A stretch of 17,919 nucleotides of DNA from Cellvibrionaceae bacterium (GCA_025800435.1 JAOXRV010000233.1:1-17919); one strand, 5' to 3'; positions 1 through 8,488 are shown, counted from the stretch's first letter. The notes: a model not told the origin generated them from the letters alone. Program-made: numbers and translations.

Positions 1-10
1 CTTCCGATCT
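1..10. other. Probable Illumina adapter remnant at contig edge
   Basis: The first ten bases, CTTCCGATCT, are identical to the 3' end of the standard Illumina sequencing adapter (which ends GCTCTTCCGATCT). From base 11 the frame reads LEVVRAGKVVVANPLGSG, which fits the circularly permuted ATP-grasp family. The three codons made by bases 2-10 (Phe-Arg-Ser) do not fit the Gly/Leu-rich residues usual just before this motif. I infer that the biological sequence starts at about base 11. A ten-base match by chance at exactly the first base is unlikely but possible. Confidence 0.8.
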
Positions 11-1630
11 CTGGAGGTGGTGCGCGCCGGCAAGGTGGTGGTGGCTAACCCGCTGGGCTCCGGGGTGCTCGAAAACCCAGTGTTTTTGCGCTACTTGCCC
101 GATATTGCCAAACAGCTATTGGGTCGCCAGATGAGCATCAAAACGGTCACCACCTACTGGTGTGGCGACGCGGATGATTTAAACTATGTGCGCGCTCACT
201 TTGAGCAGCTGGTGATCAAACCCATCTTTCGCGGGCAATCCCAGCACAGCCAGTTTGTCGGTGCCTTAAGCCAGGCCCAGCAGCGTGAGCTGTTGGCCAA
301 AATTGAAGCCCGGCCCATGTATTATGTCGCCCAGCCAATTGTCGCACTGAGCAAGCAGCCGAGCTATCAAGATGGCAGTTTGCAAGCGCGGCCCTCAATT
401 TTAAGAAGCTTTATCAGCGCCAGTGAGGGCTCTTATATTGTAATGCCCGGTGGCCTGACCCGGGTCGGCCAGCAGGAGTCGGCGCGTCATATCAGCAACC
501 AGTTGGGCAGCTACAGCAAAGACACTTGGGTGCTCGCCTCTGAGCCCCATGTGGTTGAACAGACCGCGGCTGCGGCCACTGGCCTGCATCAGCAAGCGGA
601 TTTGATCAGCTTGCCCAGCCGGGTGGTGGAAAACCTGTTTTGGATGGGCCGCTACGCCGAGCGGGTAGAGGCTTCGCTGCGCTTGCTGCGGACCATATTT
701 ATCATGTTCAACGGTGAAGAGTTACCCAGCGACAATGTGCGCCGCTTGCTGCTCACCGCACTGACCCGGCTAACGTCTACCTATCCGGGCTTTGTCGATG
801 CCGATGCGCAGCTGATTGCCGCCCCCAACGATGAATTGCTAGCACTGGTGGTCGATGTCAATCGGCTTGGCAGTATCAGCGCCAATCTCAACGCTATGTT
901 TTACTGCGCCGATCAATCCAAAGAGCAGATGTCCTCGGATGCGCTGCGGGTGATCAACGATATCCGCGATATGCTGGTGGAGTTGCAAGACACCTTATCG
1001 TTTGATTTGCTGACCGCGCCAGAAGAGGCGCTGGATCCACTGGTGACCGCGCTGATGGCGTTTTCGGGTTTGGCTCACGAAAGCATGGTGCGCGGGGTCG
1101 GCTGGCGCTTTATGGAAATTGGCCGGCGCTTAGAACGCGCCATGTTGAGCAATAAACTGATTGCCGAGCTGCTGACCCAGCGCCAGAGCGAGGCCGACGA
1201 GCGCCTGCTGGCTTCGGCGGCGCTATTGTGTATGGAGAACCTGATCAGTTACCGGCGCCGTTACAGCGCCGACATCAATGTCGAAAGCTGTTTGGACCTA
1301 TTGATGTTGGCCAGGGAAAACCCCAGGGCCTTAATTTTTCAGCTCGACCATTTATACCAATACCTGGCGGCCCTACCCAAGGCCGAGCAGAGCAGCAATG
1401 AGCTGAGCGTAGAGGAAAGCCTGGCGTTTAAGGCCCAGTCCCAGGTGAAACTGAGTGGCCTGGCCAGCCTCAGCCAGGTACAGGGCGATAAGCGCCCCGA
1501 GCTGGTGCGCCAAATGCAAGAGTTAACCGAACTTTTAGAGGGCATCAGCAATGCGATTGGCGCTAAGTACTTTGATCACCGCGAGGTCTCCCACCAGTTG
1601 GGGCAGGGCAGCTGGGGAGCGCAGTCGTGA
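2..1630 (+). CDS. Circularly permuted ATP-grasp / alpha-E domain fusion protein, 5' truncated
   Basis: The frame is open to the left edge, so this is the C-terminal part of a longer protein; bases 2-10 are probably adapter. The first ~190 residues (VRAGKVVVANPLGSG, then IKPIFRGQ, YVAQPIVALS and SYIVMPGGLTRVG) match the C-terminal half of circularly permuted type-2 ATP-grasp proteins. From about residue 196 (SLPSRVVENLFWMGRYAERVE) to about 515 it is an all-helical alpha-E (DUF403) domain. The two domains are often separate adjacent genes; here they are one polypeptide. The family is predicted to be an amidoligase joining amino acids or peptides by ATP-dependent ligation, probably cytoplasmic, with alpha-E as a partner domain of unknown activity. 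It overlaps the next gene by four bases, implying one operon. The domain assignment is firm; the reaction is inferred from the family and the substrate is unknown. Confidence 0.9.
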   Translation, partial: FRSLEVVRAGKVVVANPLGSGVLENPVFLRYLPDIAKQLLGRQMSIKTVTTYWCGDADDLNYVRAHFEQLVIKPIFRGQSQHSQFVGALSQAQQRELLAKIEARPMYYVAQPIVALSKQPSYQDGSLQARPSILRSFISASEGSYIVMPGGLTRVGQQESARHISNQLGSYSKDTWVLASEPHVVEQTAAAATGLHQQADLISLPSRVVENLFWMGRYAERVEASLRLLRTIFIMFNGEELPSDNVRRLLLTALTRLTSTYPGFVDADAQLIAAPNDELLALVVDVNRLGSISANLNAMFYCADQSKEQMSSDALRVINDIRDMLVELQDTLSFDLLTAPEEALDPLVTALMAFSGLAHESMVRGVGWRFMEIGRRLERAMLSNKLIAELLTQRQSEADERLLASAALLCMENLISYRRRYSADINVESCLDLLMLARENPRALIFQLDHLYQYLAALPKAEQSSNELSVEESLAFKAQSQVKLSGLASLSQVQGDKRPELVRQMQELTELLEGISNAIGAKYFDHREVSHQLGQGSWGAQS

Positions 1631-2526
1631 GCTGGGTTAAGTTTCAAGTCACTCACACCACCGAGTACCACTACGAACAAGCGGTTAGCCACTGTTATAA
1701 CCTCGCCCATATGATGCCGCGCAACAGCTACCGGCAGAGTTGCCAGCGCTCGCGGATTGCGGTGGAACCGGGGGTGGTCGGCAAAAACCAGCGACACGAC
1801 TACTTTGGCAATACGGCCTACCATTTCGAAATACAACGCAGTCACAAGCGTTTGCGGATCAGCGCTTTTAGCGAAGTGGAAACCGCCCCCCAAACCATTC
1901 ACCAGGGGTTTGATTTTGGCATCAGCTGCGCCGAAGCGCTGCAGCAGATTGCCCAGCCGAGCAAGCTTGAAGATACCCTGGCACGGGAATTTTTATTGAG
2001 CTCGCCATTGATTGACCATCAGCAGTTGGATATCTACGAATACGCCGCCGAGTCTTTCAGCCTCGACAAGCCCCTGCTGTCTTGTGTGAGCGACTTGAAT
2101 CGGCGCATCTTTCAAGACTTTAAATACTCACCCCAGGCGACCACCATTTATACCCCACTGCAAGAAGTGCTGAACCGGCGCGAAGGTGTGTGCCAGGATT
2201 TTGCCCATTTGCAAATTGCTTGCTTGCGCGCCATGGGCTATCCGGCGCGCTATGTGTCGGGCTATATAGAAACCCTGGCGCCGCCGGGCAAAGAGAAACT
2301 GCAGGGCACCGATGCCAGCCACGCCTGGGTAGCAGTGTACTCGCCGGCCGAAGGCTGGGTTGAGTTTGACCCCACCAATAATACCCTTGCCAATGAACAG
2401 CATATTATCACCGCCTGGGGCCGGGACTTTCACGACGTCACCCCGCTCAAAGGTATTGTCTATGGTGGTGGCAAGGAGCCTCGGCTCAAAGTAGCGGTGG
2501 ACGTCAGGCGACTGGACAACCTCTGA
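1627..2526 (+). CDS. Transglutaminase-like cysteine protease-fold protein with bacterial N-terminal domain
   Basis: This 299-residue protein has the usual two-part architecture. An N-terminal beta-rich domain (VTHTTEYHYEQAVSHCYNLAHMMPR) is followed by a transglutaminase-like core. The catalytic triad is visible: Cys189 in REGVCQDFAH, His232 in DASHAWVAV and Asp248 in VEFDPTNN. There is no signal peptide, as is common in this family. The start is GTG; GGGGAG at 1614-1619 lies seven bases upstream and the stop of the preceding gene overlaps it (GTGA). These proteins commonly sit with ATP-grasp and alpha-E proteins and are thought to act as peptidases or amide-bond enzymes on the ligase product. 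That role is inferred; the fold and active site are seen. Confidence 0.93.
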   Translation: MSWVKFQVTHTTEYHYEQAVSHCYNLAHMMPRNSYRQSCQRSRIAVEPGVVGKNQRHDYFGNTAYHFEIQRSHKRLRISAFSEVETAPQTIHQGFDFGISCAEALQQIAQPSKLEDTLAREFLLSSPLIDHQQLDIYEYAAESFSLDKPLLSCVSDLNRRIFQDFKYSPQATTIYTPLQEVLNRREGVCQDFAHLQIACLRAMGYPARYVSGYIETLAPPGKEKLQGTDASHAWVAVYSPAEGWVEFDPTNNTLANEQHIITAWGRDFHDVTPLKGIVYGGGKEPRLKVAVDVRRLDNL

Positions 2527-2535
2527 CATCCGTGC

Positions 2536-2595
2536 CTGAGCGTCATCGAGTTATTCAGAGGAGCACTAGTTGACGGTTGTGTAGCAGGCTATTAG
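2536..2595 (+). repeat. Dispersed intergenic repeat, copy A
   Basis: The copy lies between the convergent stops of the transglutaminase gene and the MaoC gene. It begins CTGAGCGTCATC, continues GAGTTATTCAGAGG (2548-2561), then AGCACTAG, and ends with TAGCAGGCTATTAG. The first 34 bases match copy B at 11934-11967 with four differences. The tail matches the B tail after a roughly 12-base insertion. The tail includes the MaoC stop codon. No transposase or terminal inverted repeat is seen, so a REP/MITE-like remnant is a reasonable but unproven class. Confidence 0.65.
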
Positions 2596-3050
2596 GTAAG
2601 CAATAGGCCCAGCCACTCGGCGACCAGGGCGGGAGTTGGCTCGCCTTCTATCTCGATTTTTACACTGTAGGTGATCAGGGTGCCTTTGCTTTTCTGCTCA
2701 AGGCCCGCGAGGATGAAATGGGCTCGCAGCCTAGCGCCAACCGGCACCGGTGCTAAAAACCGTATTTTATCAAAGCCGTAATTTAAACCCGCCCCGATGT
2801 CTTCCCAGCGGCTTAGTTCGTGGGAAAAATACGTCAGCAGTGATAGGGTATAAAAACCAAACGCAATGGTGTGGCCAAAGGGACCCTGGGCGGCGGCGTT
2901 GGGGTCGATGTGCAATGGGTCCATATCGCGGCTAACAGCGGCGAATACATTGATGTCGGTCTGGCTGACTTGAAGCCAGTCGGTGGTGCCAATTGAGTCA
3001 CCAATTTTAAAGGTCTTATTGTTCAGGATAATTTCATTACTGTTGTTCAT
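2592..3050 (-). CDS. MaoC-like hotdog-fold enoyl-CoA hydratase / dehydratase
   Basis: This 152-residue single-hotdog protein carries the MaoC/R-hydratase motif SRDMDPLHIDPNAA, with likely catalytic Asp42 and His47. Asp44 replaces the usual Asn in the DxNPLH pattern. Related enzymes add water to enoyl-CoA or remove it from hydroxyacyl-CoA in the cytoplasm. It is the last gene of the run that starts with the TonB receptor and overlaps the permease stop by four bases (ATGA). A good ribosome site, GAGGAA, lies just upstream of the ATG on the coding strand. No thiolase or dehydrogenase follows, so it could serve only part of a pathway. The stop codon lies inside the tail of repeat copy A. The fold is confident; the substrate is unknown. 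Confidence 0.88.
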   Translation of the reverse strand: MNNSNEIILNNKTFKIGDSIGTTDWLQVSQTDINVFAAVSRDMDPLHIDPNAAAQGPFGHTIAFGFYTLSLLTYFSHELSRWEDIGAGLNYGFDKIRFLAPVPVGARLRAHFILAGLEQKSKGTLITYSVKIEIEGEPTPALVAEWLGLLLT

Positions 3051-4396
3051 AGTTTCCTCATTAGTGTTTTCTCAAGCTTAACAATGCCCATTCCCAGTGT
3101 CACAAACACTGCCATATACAGCGCTGCCCAGCCGTTCGATAGCAGCAGTTTTAGTAACATCGCCAGCGAAAACAGGATTAGCCCAATAGCAAAGCCTTTT
3201 AGCCAGGCGGGTTTGATTTTAAACTTGGCACGCTGATAAATATCGGGCCGCACAGTGGGCAGGCGATAGACCGCCAGGCCCAACAATATTTGCACCACCA
3301 TCAAACCCAATACCATGGTGTCTGCATACTGTTTAATACTTGAGCCACTGCCGAGGGCTGCCATTGCCAGTATTGCCAGCGTGCCGATAGCACGCACCGG
3401 AACTTGGCTGCGCGGGTTGATTTTGCCGAAGTACCGGGGCAGCACACCTTTTTGTGCAGCCACTAATACATCGCGGCTCTGCGCCATTAACACGCCGCTG
3501 ACCGATGTTCCGGCGGCAAGTAAAGCGCAAATGGCCAGTGCCTCCGCGCCGGGGTAGGGAAATATCTGTGCGGCTGCCTTGGCGATAGCTGCGCTGCCGC
3601 CCAGCGCTTGCCAGGGCAGGGTCATCATCAGCGCGATGGCGACCAGTAGGTACAAAATAATAATCAGGCCAAAGCCTATGATAATGGCGCGCGGTATGGT
3701 CTTGTGTGGCTGTTTAATTTCGCCTGCCATTTCTGGCAACACGGTGATCCCGCTGTAGGAAAAATACAGGGTTACTGACACCGCCAGCAAGGGTTCCCAG
3801 CCATTGGGCAGCAAAGGTGATAACTGCTCTGCTGAGCCGGTGCTTATGCCGCCAATGCCGAAGGCCAACAGCAGCAACACAAACACCAGTACCAGTGCGC
3901 TTTGTATGCCTGCTGCGGTTTGCACGCCTAGCATATTGATTGCGGCAAACAGCGCAATCGCAGTGGCGGCGGTCAGGATCAGTGGCGCAGTTGGAAAGAA
4001 GTGGCGAATATAATCGGCAAAGCCAAGCGCTAATAGAGGCATCGCCAGCACCGCCAGTAAAATCAGTAGCCAGCTAATAATGGCCCCCGCGAATGGCGAA
4101 ATTAGCTCGCTGACGATTCGGTAACTGCCGCCGCTGCTGGGGTAGGCGCAGCTAATTTGAGCGATGACAACACAGCCAAATAGCGCGGGTATGGCGGCGA
4201 TAAGGTAGGCGATAAAAAGCCCTGGCCCGGTAATCGCTCCGAGGGTGCCAGGCAGTATAAACAGCGAGGCGCCCACCACATAGGCGACCAAGATAAACAC
4301 GGTGGCGGCCAGCCCTAAGCTGCGCGGAACCCGCTGCTCAAGTTGCGCTGTGATGCCACCATTATGCTCGTCTTTGACACCGCCCTGGTCGCACAT
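3047..4396 (-). CDS. APC-superfamily amino acid/amine-type permease
   Basis: This 449-residue, strongly hydrophobic protein has about twelve membrane segments. The N-terminal PRSLGLAATVFILVAYVVGASLFILPG segment resembles the first helix of amino acid-polyamine-organocation (APC) carriers, including the Gly-rich break. A second APC-typical stretch is AYPSSGGSYRIV. It would sit in the inner membrane and import a small organic substrate by proton or cation symport, or exchange it. The ATG overlaps the ligase stop by one base (TAATG), with GAGGG at 4404-4408 seven bases upstream, supporting this start and translational coupling. APC carriers mostly move amino acids and amines, but some take carboxylates, so the context with a CoA ligase leaves the substrate open. 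Confidence 0.88.
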   Translation of the reverse strand: MCDQGGVKDEHNGGITAQLEQRVPRSLGLAATVFILVAYVVGASLFILPGTLGAITGPGLFIAYLIAAIPALFGCVVIAQISCAYPSSGGSYRIVSELISPFAGAIISWLLILLAVLAMPLLALGFADYIRHFFPTAPLILTAATAIALFAAINMLGVQTAAGIQSALVLVFVLLLLAFGIGGISTGSAEQLSPLLPNGWEPLLAVSVTLYFSYSGITVLPEMAGEIKQPHKTIPRAIIIGFGLIIILYLLVAIALMMTLPWQALGGSAAIAKAAAQIFPYPGAEALAICALLAAGTSVSGVLMAQSRDVLVAAQKGVLPRYFGKINPRSQVPVRAIGTLAILAMAALGSGSSIKQYADTMVLGLMVVQILLGLAVYRLPTVRPDIYQRAKFKIKPAWLKGFAIGLILFSLAMLLKLLLSNGWAALYMAVFVTLGMGIVKLEKTLMRKL

Positions 4397-5985
4397 TAGT
4401 CTGCCCTCTGCGTCCCTTGGTTTAGCGCTGTTTGCCTGAGCGCCTGTTTATCTATTTTGCCATTGGCCAGCAGCGGCAGCTCGGTCAGGATGTGAAATTG
4501 TTTTGGAATTTTATAGTTTGCCAGGCCGCTGCGGCAGTGGGCCCTTAAGCGTTCGCCGCTGAGCTGGTCCGTATGTTGGCCGGCGACAAAGGCCACCCCC
4601 ACTTCTTGATACATTGGGTCCGGTATTGCCACCACTGCGGCCACGTCGACCTGCGCCAATTGCTCCAGCTGCAGTTCAATCTCGCGCGGGTAGATATTAT
4701 AGCCACCGGATTTATACATCTCGGATTTGCGTCCGACCAGGCTGATGTTGCCATCCGACCGCCAGTAGGCCAAGTCGCCGGTTTTAAACCAGCCGTCGTC
4801 GCTAAAGGCGGCGCGGCTGGCAGCGGCGCGATTATGATAACGCAGAAACAGGTATTGGCCTTTAAACTGCAACTCTCCGCTGGTGCCGGGCGGACAGGGT
4901 TCACCTTCATCGTTGACAATGCGGCAGGGCATATTGGGGTCGGGGCAGCCAATACTGTTGCTCAGCTCTTCGAGGCCGGCATGGGCGCGGCTGTAGGTGG
5001 TGTGGGCGGCGGTTTCAGTCATGCCGTAGGCTGCCATCAATCTTGCTCCCAGTGTTTGCAGTTGCTTAATCGCAGTCTCGGGCATGGCGGCGCCACCCCA
5101 TAGCACCAGCTCAACCGAGCTTAAATCATAGTCGTTAAAATCGGGCTGGTTTAGCTGCAACAAGAACATGGTTGGCACGCCGCCCCATATGTTAATTTTT
5201 TCTCGCTCGATAGTTTGTAGATAAAGGCTTGGCACAAAACGTTGCTGCAGGACGATGGTGCCGCCCACCACTAAGGTGGTGCTGCAAATATCGGCGACAC
5301 AGGCGACGTGGTTAATGGGCATGCTGCAGATTACTCTGGGCTTGTCGACTAGGAAGTGCTGGGTCTGAATGGTCGCCCCAAAGCACAGCCCGTAGTGGGA
5401 TAAGACCGCGCCTTTGGGCCGCCCGGTGGTGCCCGATGTATAGACGATTAAAGCTGGCGACAATTTGCTTACCGCAGCTGCCGCTGCGTGGTAGTCGGCG
5501 TCGGCAACCGTTTTGGCCTTATCTAAAAAAGCGCTGTAGCTGATGGCACCGCTAAAAACTTGGTCGATCACAACTAACTGTTCGATAAAATCAAAACGGT
5601 CCAGAACCTGTTGCATATCCTGTTCGAATTGGCGGCCTTCAAATTCTGCCAGGGTAAACAGCAACTTGGGCTTGGCATCGTCAATAACGTGGGCAATTTC
5701 ATCATAGCTATGTTTGGGGTTTAAACCGAGCCAGATAGCGCCGATGCCAGTGGTGGCCAAAAACAGTTCATAGTATTCCAGCCGGGGGCTGGACAATAGC
5801 GCGACCCTGTCGCCGGCACTAACGCCGGCGTCGAGCAGGGCTTTGGCGCAAGCTATAACCCGCGTCTCCAGCTGGCGGTAGTTGAGTCGCTGCTCGGCGC
5901 AAATGACCGCCTCGCGGGTGGGCGCTTGGCTGGCAAACTTGTGAACATAGTCGGTGATGCGCACCGCTGGCGAAATATTGCCCAT
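4396..5985 (-). CDS. AMP-forming acyl-CoA synthetase (CoA ligase)
   Basis: This 529-residue member of the ANL adenylating superfamily carries the main motifs. IVYTSGTTGRPKG (about 180-195) is the phosphate-binding loop, and AYGMTETAA is the A5 motif. GDLAYWRSDG and GRKSEMYKSGGYNIYPREIE (about 400-435) cover A7-A8, and LANGKIDK near the C-terminus has the catalytic lysine. The enzyme would activate a carboxylic acid to the acyl-adenylate and then the CoA thioester in the cytoplasm. I chose ATG at 5985 over the GTG at 5991, because AGGA sits seven bases upstream of the ATG but almost touches the GTG. It lies 63 bases after the TonB receptor stop and directly ahead of the permease. The substrate cannot be read from the sequence; a fatty or aromatic acid is equally possible. 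Confidence 0.93.
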   Translation of the reverse strand: MGNISPAVRITDYVHKFASQAPTREAVICAEQRLNYRQLETRVIACAKALLDAGVSAGDRVALLSSPRLEYYELFLATTGIGAIWLGLNPKHSYDEIAHVIDDAKPKLLFTLAEFEGRQFEQDMQQVLDRFDFIEQLVVIDQVFSGAISYSAFLDKAKTVADADYHAAAAAVSKLSPALIVYTSGTTGRPKGAVLSHYGLCFGATIQTQHFLVDKPRVICSMPINHVACVADICSTTLVVGGTIVLQQRFVPSLYLQTIEREKINIWGGVPTMFLLQLNQPDFNDYDLSSVELVLWGGAAMPETAIKQLQTLGARLMAAYGMTETAAHTTYSRAHAGLEELSNSIGCPDPNMPCRIVNDEGEPCPPGTSGELQFKGQYLFLRYHNRAAASRAAFSDDGWFKTGDLAYWRSDGNISLVGRKSEMYKSGGYNIYPREIELQLEQLAQVDVAAVVAIPDPMYQEVGVAFVAGQHTDQLSGERLRAHCRSGLANYKIPKQFHILTELPLLANGKIDKQALRQTALNQGTQRAD

Positions 5986-6022
5986 GAGCACTTCCTGTAA
6001 TTTAAGCTGGGTTAGCGTTAAA

Positions 6023-6039
6023 GGCCAGCAAGGCTGGCC
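6023..6039 (-). terminator. Intercistronic hairpin after the receptor gene
   Basis: GGCCAGC and GCTGGCC form a perfect seven-pair stem with a three-base loop, nine bases past the receptor stop. On the coding (-) strand it is followed by TTTAA, a short T-run. It could act as a weak terminator lowering expression of the ligase, permease and hydratase, or as a structure that protects the receptor mRNA 3' end. The short T-run argues against full termination. Confidence 0.55.
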
Positions 6040-6048
6040 GGTGCTGCG

Positions 6049-8415
6049 TTAAAACTGTTGTTCAAAGCGCAGACCCCAAAGCCGCGGTTGGCCGTAAATT
6101 TCATAGATATTGCCGGTGTCATCCGGTGCAACCACAGTGCGGTAGTGCCGGTCGCTGAGGTTACTGACAAACGCTGTCGCGCTCCATTCGCCACTGCTGG
6201 GGGAAAGTATCAAACGCAGATTGAGCAGGCCGTAGCCTGGCTCTTGCAGCAGCCTACGCTCGGCAGGGTTGACGATGATGCGCAGATCTTGGCGGCCGGT
6301 ATAGAGGTATTCTGCTTGCAGACCAAGGCTGAAGTCGTCACTCAACGGTAGCTCGTAGCGGGCCACTAAATTGGCGCTAAGCTCGGGTTGGTTGGCCAGT
6401 TGTGCGCCGTCGAATGAGTAATCGGCGGCGGATACAAAAATATCTGAGCGAACCACATCCGAGTCAATTTCAGAATCTAAATAAGCGGCGCTGGCGGATA
6501 GGCTGAGCCGCTCGCTAGCCAGCCAGCTAAGTTCCAGCTCCGCGCCGCTGACCCTGGCATCGCCAATATTAGCCAGCCGATTAACCCCGCCACCCGGGCC
6601 GGTTGGGTCAAACCCGCTGGCCTGAATATCGCGCCGCTGATAGTAAAAGGCGGCCCCATTGAAGCGCAGCTCGGGTTCTTCCCAATCGGTTTTAAAGCCA
6701 ATTTCGTAGGCTAAGATTTGCTCCTCATCAAAGGGCTTGAGCGCCGCGTCATTGAGTACAATGCCGCCAAAGTAACCGCCCGATTTAAAGCCCCTGGCGA
6801 TACTGGCGTAATAGAGACTGTTGTCATCTGGCTTCCATTCCAGCGCCAGCTTGCCGCTGGGGGCGGAAAACCGGGTCTCGTTGTCGGCAAAGCCCAAATA
6901 AATATCGGTGCCGCCAATACGAGTGCCGCCGTAGAGACTCTTTTGTTCGCGGGTGTAGCGGGCCTCAATGATTAAGCCGAGGCTGTCGCTCAACTGCCAA
7001 CTGAGGTGGCCATAAGCGGCGATTGATTTTGCTTGCTGCTGGTAGGGCTGTTCGATCAGCGGCAGCCCAAATGCTTGCAGGATACCGGCATTGGCAGAGG
7101 CAAGGGTCGATTCATCGAGCTTATCCTCGGCGTAGTTAAGCCCCGCTATCCACAGCAGTTTGTCGCCCGCATCATAGCTGAGGCGCAGCTCCTGGGACCA
7201 GGCGCTAAACTCGCTGGAATAATCAATATGTTGTTGGCTGCTGCCGACCCCGTCAAAATCGACCAGGCGGCCGTGGTCAAAATCGGTATAGGCGCTGATC
7301 GAGCTTAAGCGGTAACTGTCAAAGTCAAACTCAGCGCGCAAGGTAGCGCTGTGCCATTGGTTATCCAGCGCTGGGCGTAAATTACTGTCGCTCACATAGC
7401 GGCCATTAATACCGGCTTCTTGCTCAGTGCGGCCATCGACGATTTGGCAGCGCGCCGGATCGCCGTCGCGGTAAATAACAGCGCTGCATACATTGGCCAG
7501 GCTGGGGCTGCCGAGGCCGGAGTTGGCGGCGGCCCCATCGGCCAGTTGAAACGGCGCGCCAATGCCCAGCCCCAGATCTGGCTGCCACACGCCGCGCGGT
7601 CTAAGCAGTGGGGTTTCCGTGCGGTCCTCGCCAATATCAATTTTTAGCAACCATTCACTGATGTCGCTGGGGCGCAGTGCGACTTGCCCGCGCAGGCCCC
7701 AGCTGTCGGCTGCGCCGTGGTTAAAACCTTGGCGGCTGCGGTACTGGGTATCGTCGGATTTTACATAGCGGCCGCTTAGCCGCGCCGCCACGGTGTCGGA
7801 CAGCGGCCCACCGATGGCGCCCTCTAATTCGCGACGCTGGTAGCGGCCATAGCCGAACGAAGCATAGCCGGTGGTTTCGTCAAAGCTCGGCTTTTGGCTG
7901 ATTAATTGCACCGCTCCGCCAACCGCGTTGCGGCCATACAAGCCGCCCTGTGGGCCTTTTAAGATCTCTAGCCGCTCCAGATCGAACAAGCCGTTGGCCG
8001 CCATTGCGACCGAACTTTGATAGACATCGTCGATATAAATAGCGGTACTTGGGGTATCGTTAACCCGGAAGTTTTGCAGGCCAACACCCCTGACCACCAC
8101 CACCGGCACACCGCCGCCAGTGACATCGTGAAAGCCGCTACCAGGCACATAATCGAGCGCCTCGGCGACGCTCTCAATACCCAGTTCGCGCATCGATTCT
8201 GCGCCGATGGCGGCGATCGCAATGCCGACGTCCTGGGTGCTTTGGGTGCGTTTTTGGGCGGTTACCACAAGCTCTTCAATATGCCCTTGCGCTACCTGTG
8301 CGGCCACTGGCAAGGTCGCGGCCAGGCTGCTTATGGCCAGTGCCAGGGCAGTGCGCGGCAGCTGTGGCTTAGGTGGCAAAGCTGTGCTTATGTTCATCGC
8401 GGTTTTTGTTTTCAT
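6049..8415 (-). CDS. TonB-dependent outer membrane receptor
   Basis: From ATG 8415 the protein has 788 residues. A signal peptide covers about 1-40 (LALAISSLAATLPVAAQ), followed by a TonB box IEELVVTA (46-53). The plug domain contains VRGVGLQNFRVNDTPSTAIYIDDVY and LERLEILKGPQGGLYGRNAVGGAV. A long barrel follows, ending RLWGLRFEQQF with the terminal Phe used for barrel assembly. It would import a ligand across the outer membrane using TonB-ExbBD energy. The frame stays open for 34 codons upstream, but those codons cover the promoter and operators. GAGGAG seven bases before ATG 8415 decides the start. It is the first gene of a run with a CoA ligase and a permease, which suggests an organic substrate rather than an iron siderophore; that is inference. 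Confidence 0.95.
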   Translation of the reverse strand: MKTKTAMNISTALPPKPQLPRTALALAISSLAATLPVAAQVAQGHIEELVVTAQKRTQSTQDVGIAIAAIGAESMRELGIESVAEALDYVPGSGFHDVTGGGVPVVVVRGVGLQNFRVNDTPSTAIYIDDVYQSSVAMAANGLFDLERLEILKGPQGGLYGRNAVGGAVQLISQKPSFDETTGYASFGYGRYQRRELEGAIGGPLSDTVAARLSGRYVKSDDTQYRSRQGFNHGAADSWGLRGQVALRPSDISEWLLKIDIGEDRTETPLLRPRGVWQPDLGLGIGAPFQLADGAAANSGLGSPSLANVCSAVIYRDGDPARCQIVDGRTEQEAGINGRYVSDSNLRPALDNQWHSATLRAEFDFDSYRLSSISAYTDFDHGRLVDFDGVGSSQQHIDYSSEFSAWSQELRLSYDAGDKLLWIAGLNYAEDKLDESTLASANAGILQAFGLPLIEQPYQQQAKSIAAYGHLSWQLSDSLGLIIEARYTREQKSLYGGTRIGGTDIYLGFADNETRFSAPSGKLALEWKPDDNSLYYASIARGFKSGGYFGGIVLNDAALKPFDEEQILAYEIGFKTDWEEPELRFNGAAFYYQRRDIQASGFDPTGPGGGVNRLANIGDARVSGAELELSWLASERLSLSASAAYLDSEIDSDVVRSDIFVSAADYSFDGAQLANQPELSANLVARYELPLSDDFSLGLQAEYLYTGRQDLRIIVNPAERRLLQEPGYGLLNLRLILSPSSGEWSATAFVSNLSDRHYRTVVAPDDTGNIYEIYGQPRLWGLRFEQQF

Positions 8416-8466
8416 CGCGGCTCTCCTCTTGTGAGCTATCGTTATAAACCTTGATACCGAGTTTTT

Positions 8467-8482
8467 ATATACGATCGTATAT
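8467..8482. promoter_or_regulatory. TetR-type operator 1 of the receptor promoter
   Basis: ATATACGATCGTATAT is a perfect 16-base palindrome with core TATAC-GATC-GTATA. It lies immediately downstream of the predicted -10 element of the receptor promoter, around the likely transcript start and early leader. Its core spacing matches operator 2 and the tetR operator. The centre is 23 bases from the centre of operator 2, roughly two helical turns. Binding by the adjacent TetR protein is inferred. Confidence 0.8.
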
Positions 8483-8488
8483 TCTGTG

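Noticed and set aside
4573..5103. Open frame of 176 codons opposite the CoA ligase
   Set aside because: It lies wholly inside a gene with all adenylation motifs and its translation resembles no protein family; it is a GC-driven antisense frame.
5986..5991. GTG start for the CoA ligase two codons upstream
   Set aside because: The AGGA ribosome site would be too close to the GTG and is well spaced for ATG 5985.
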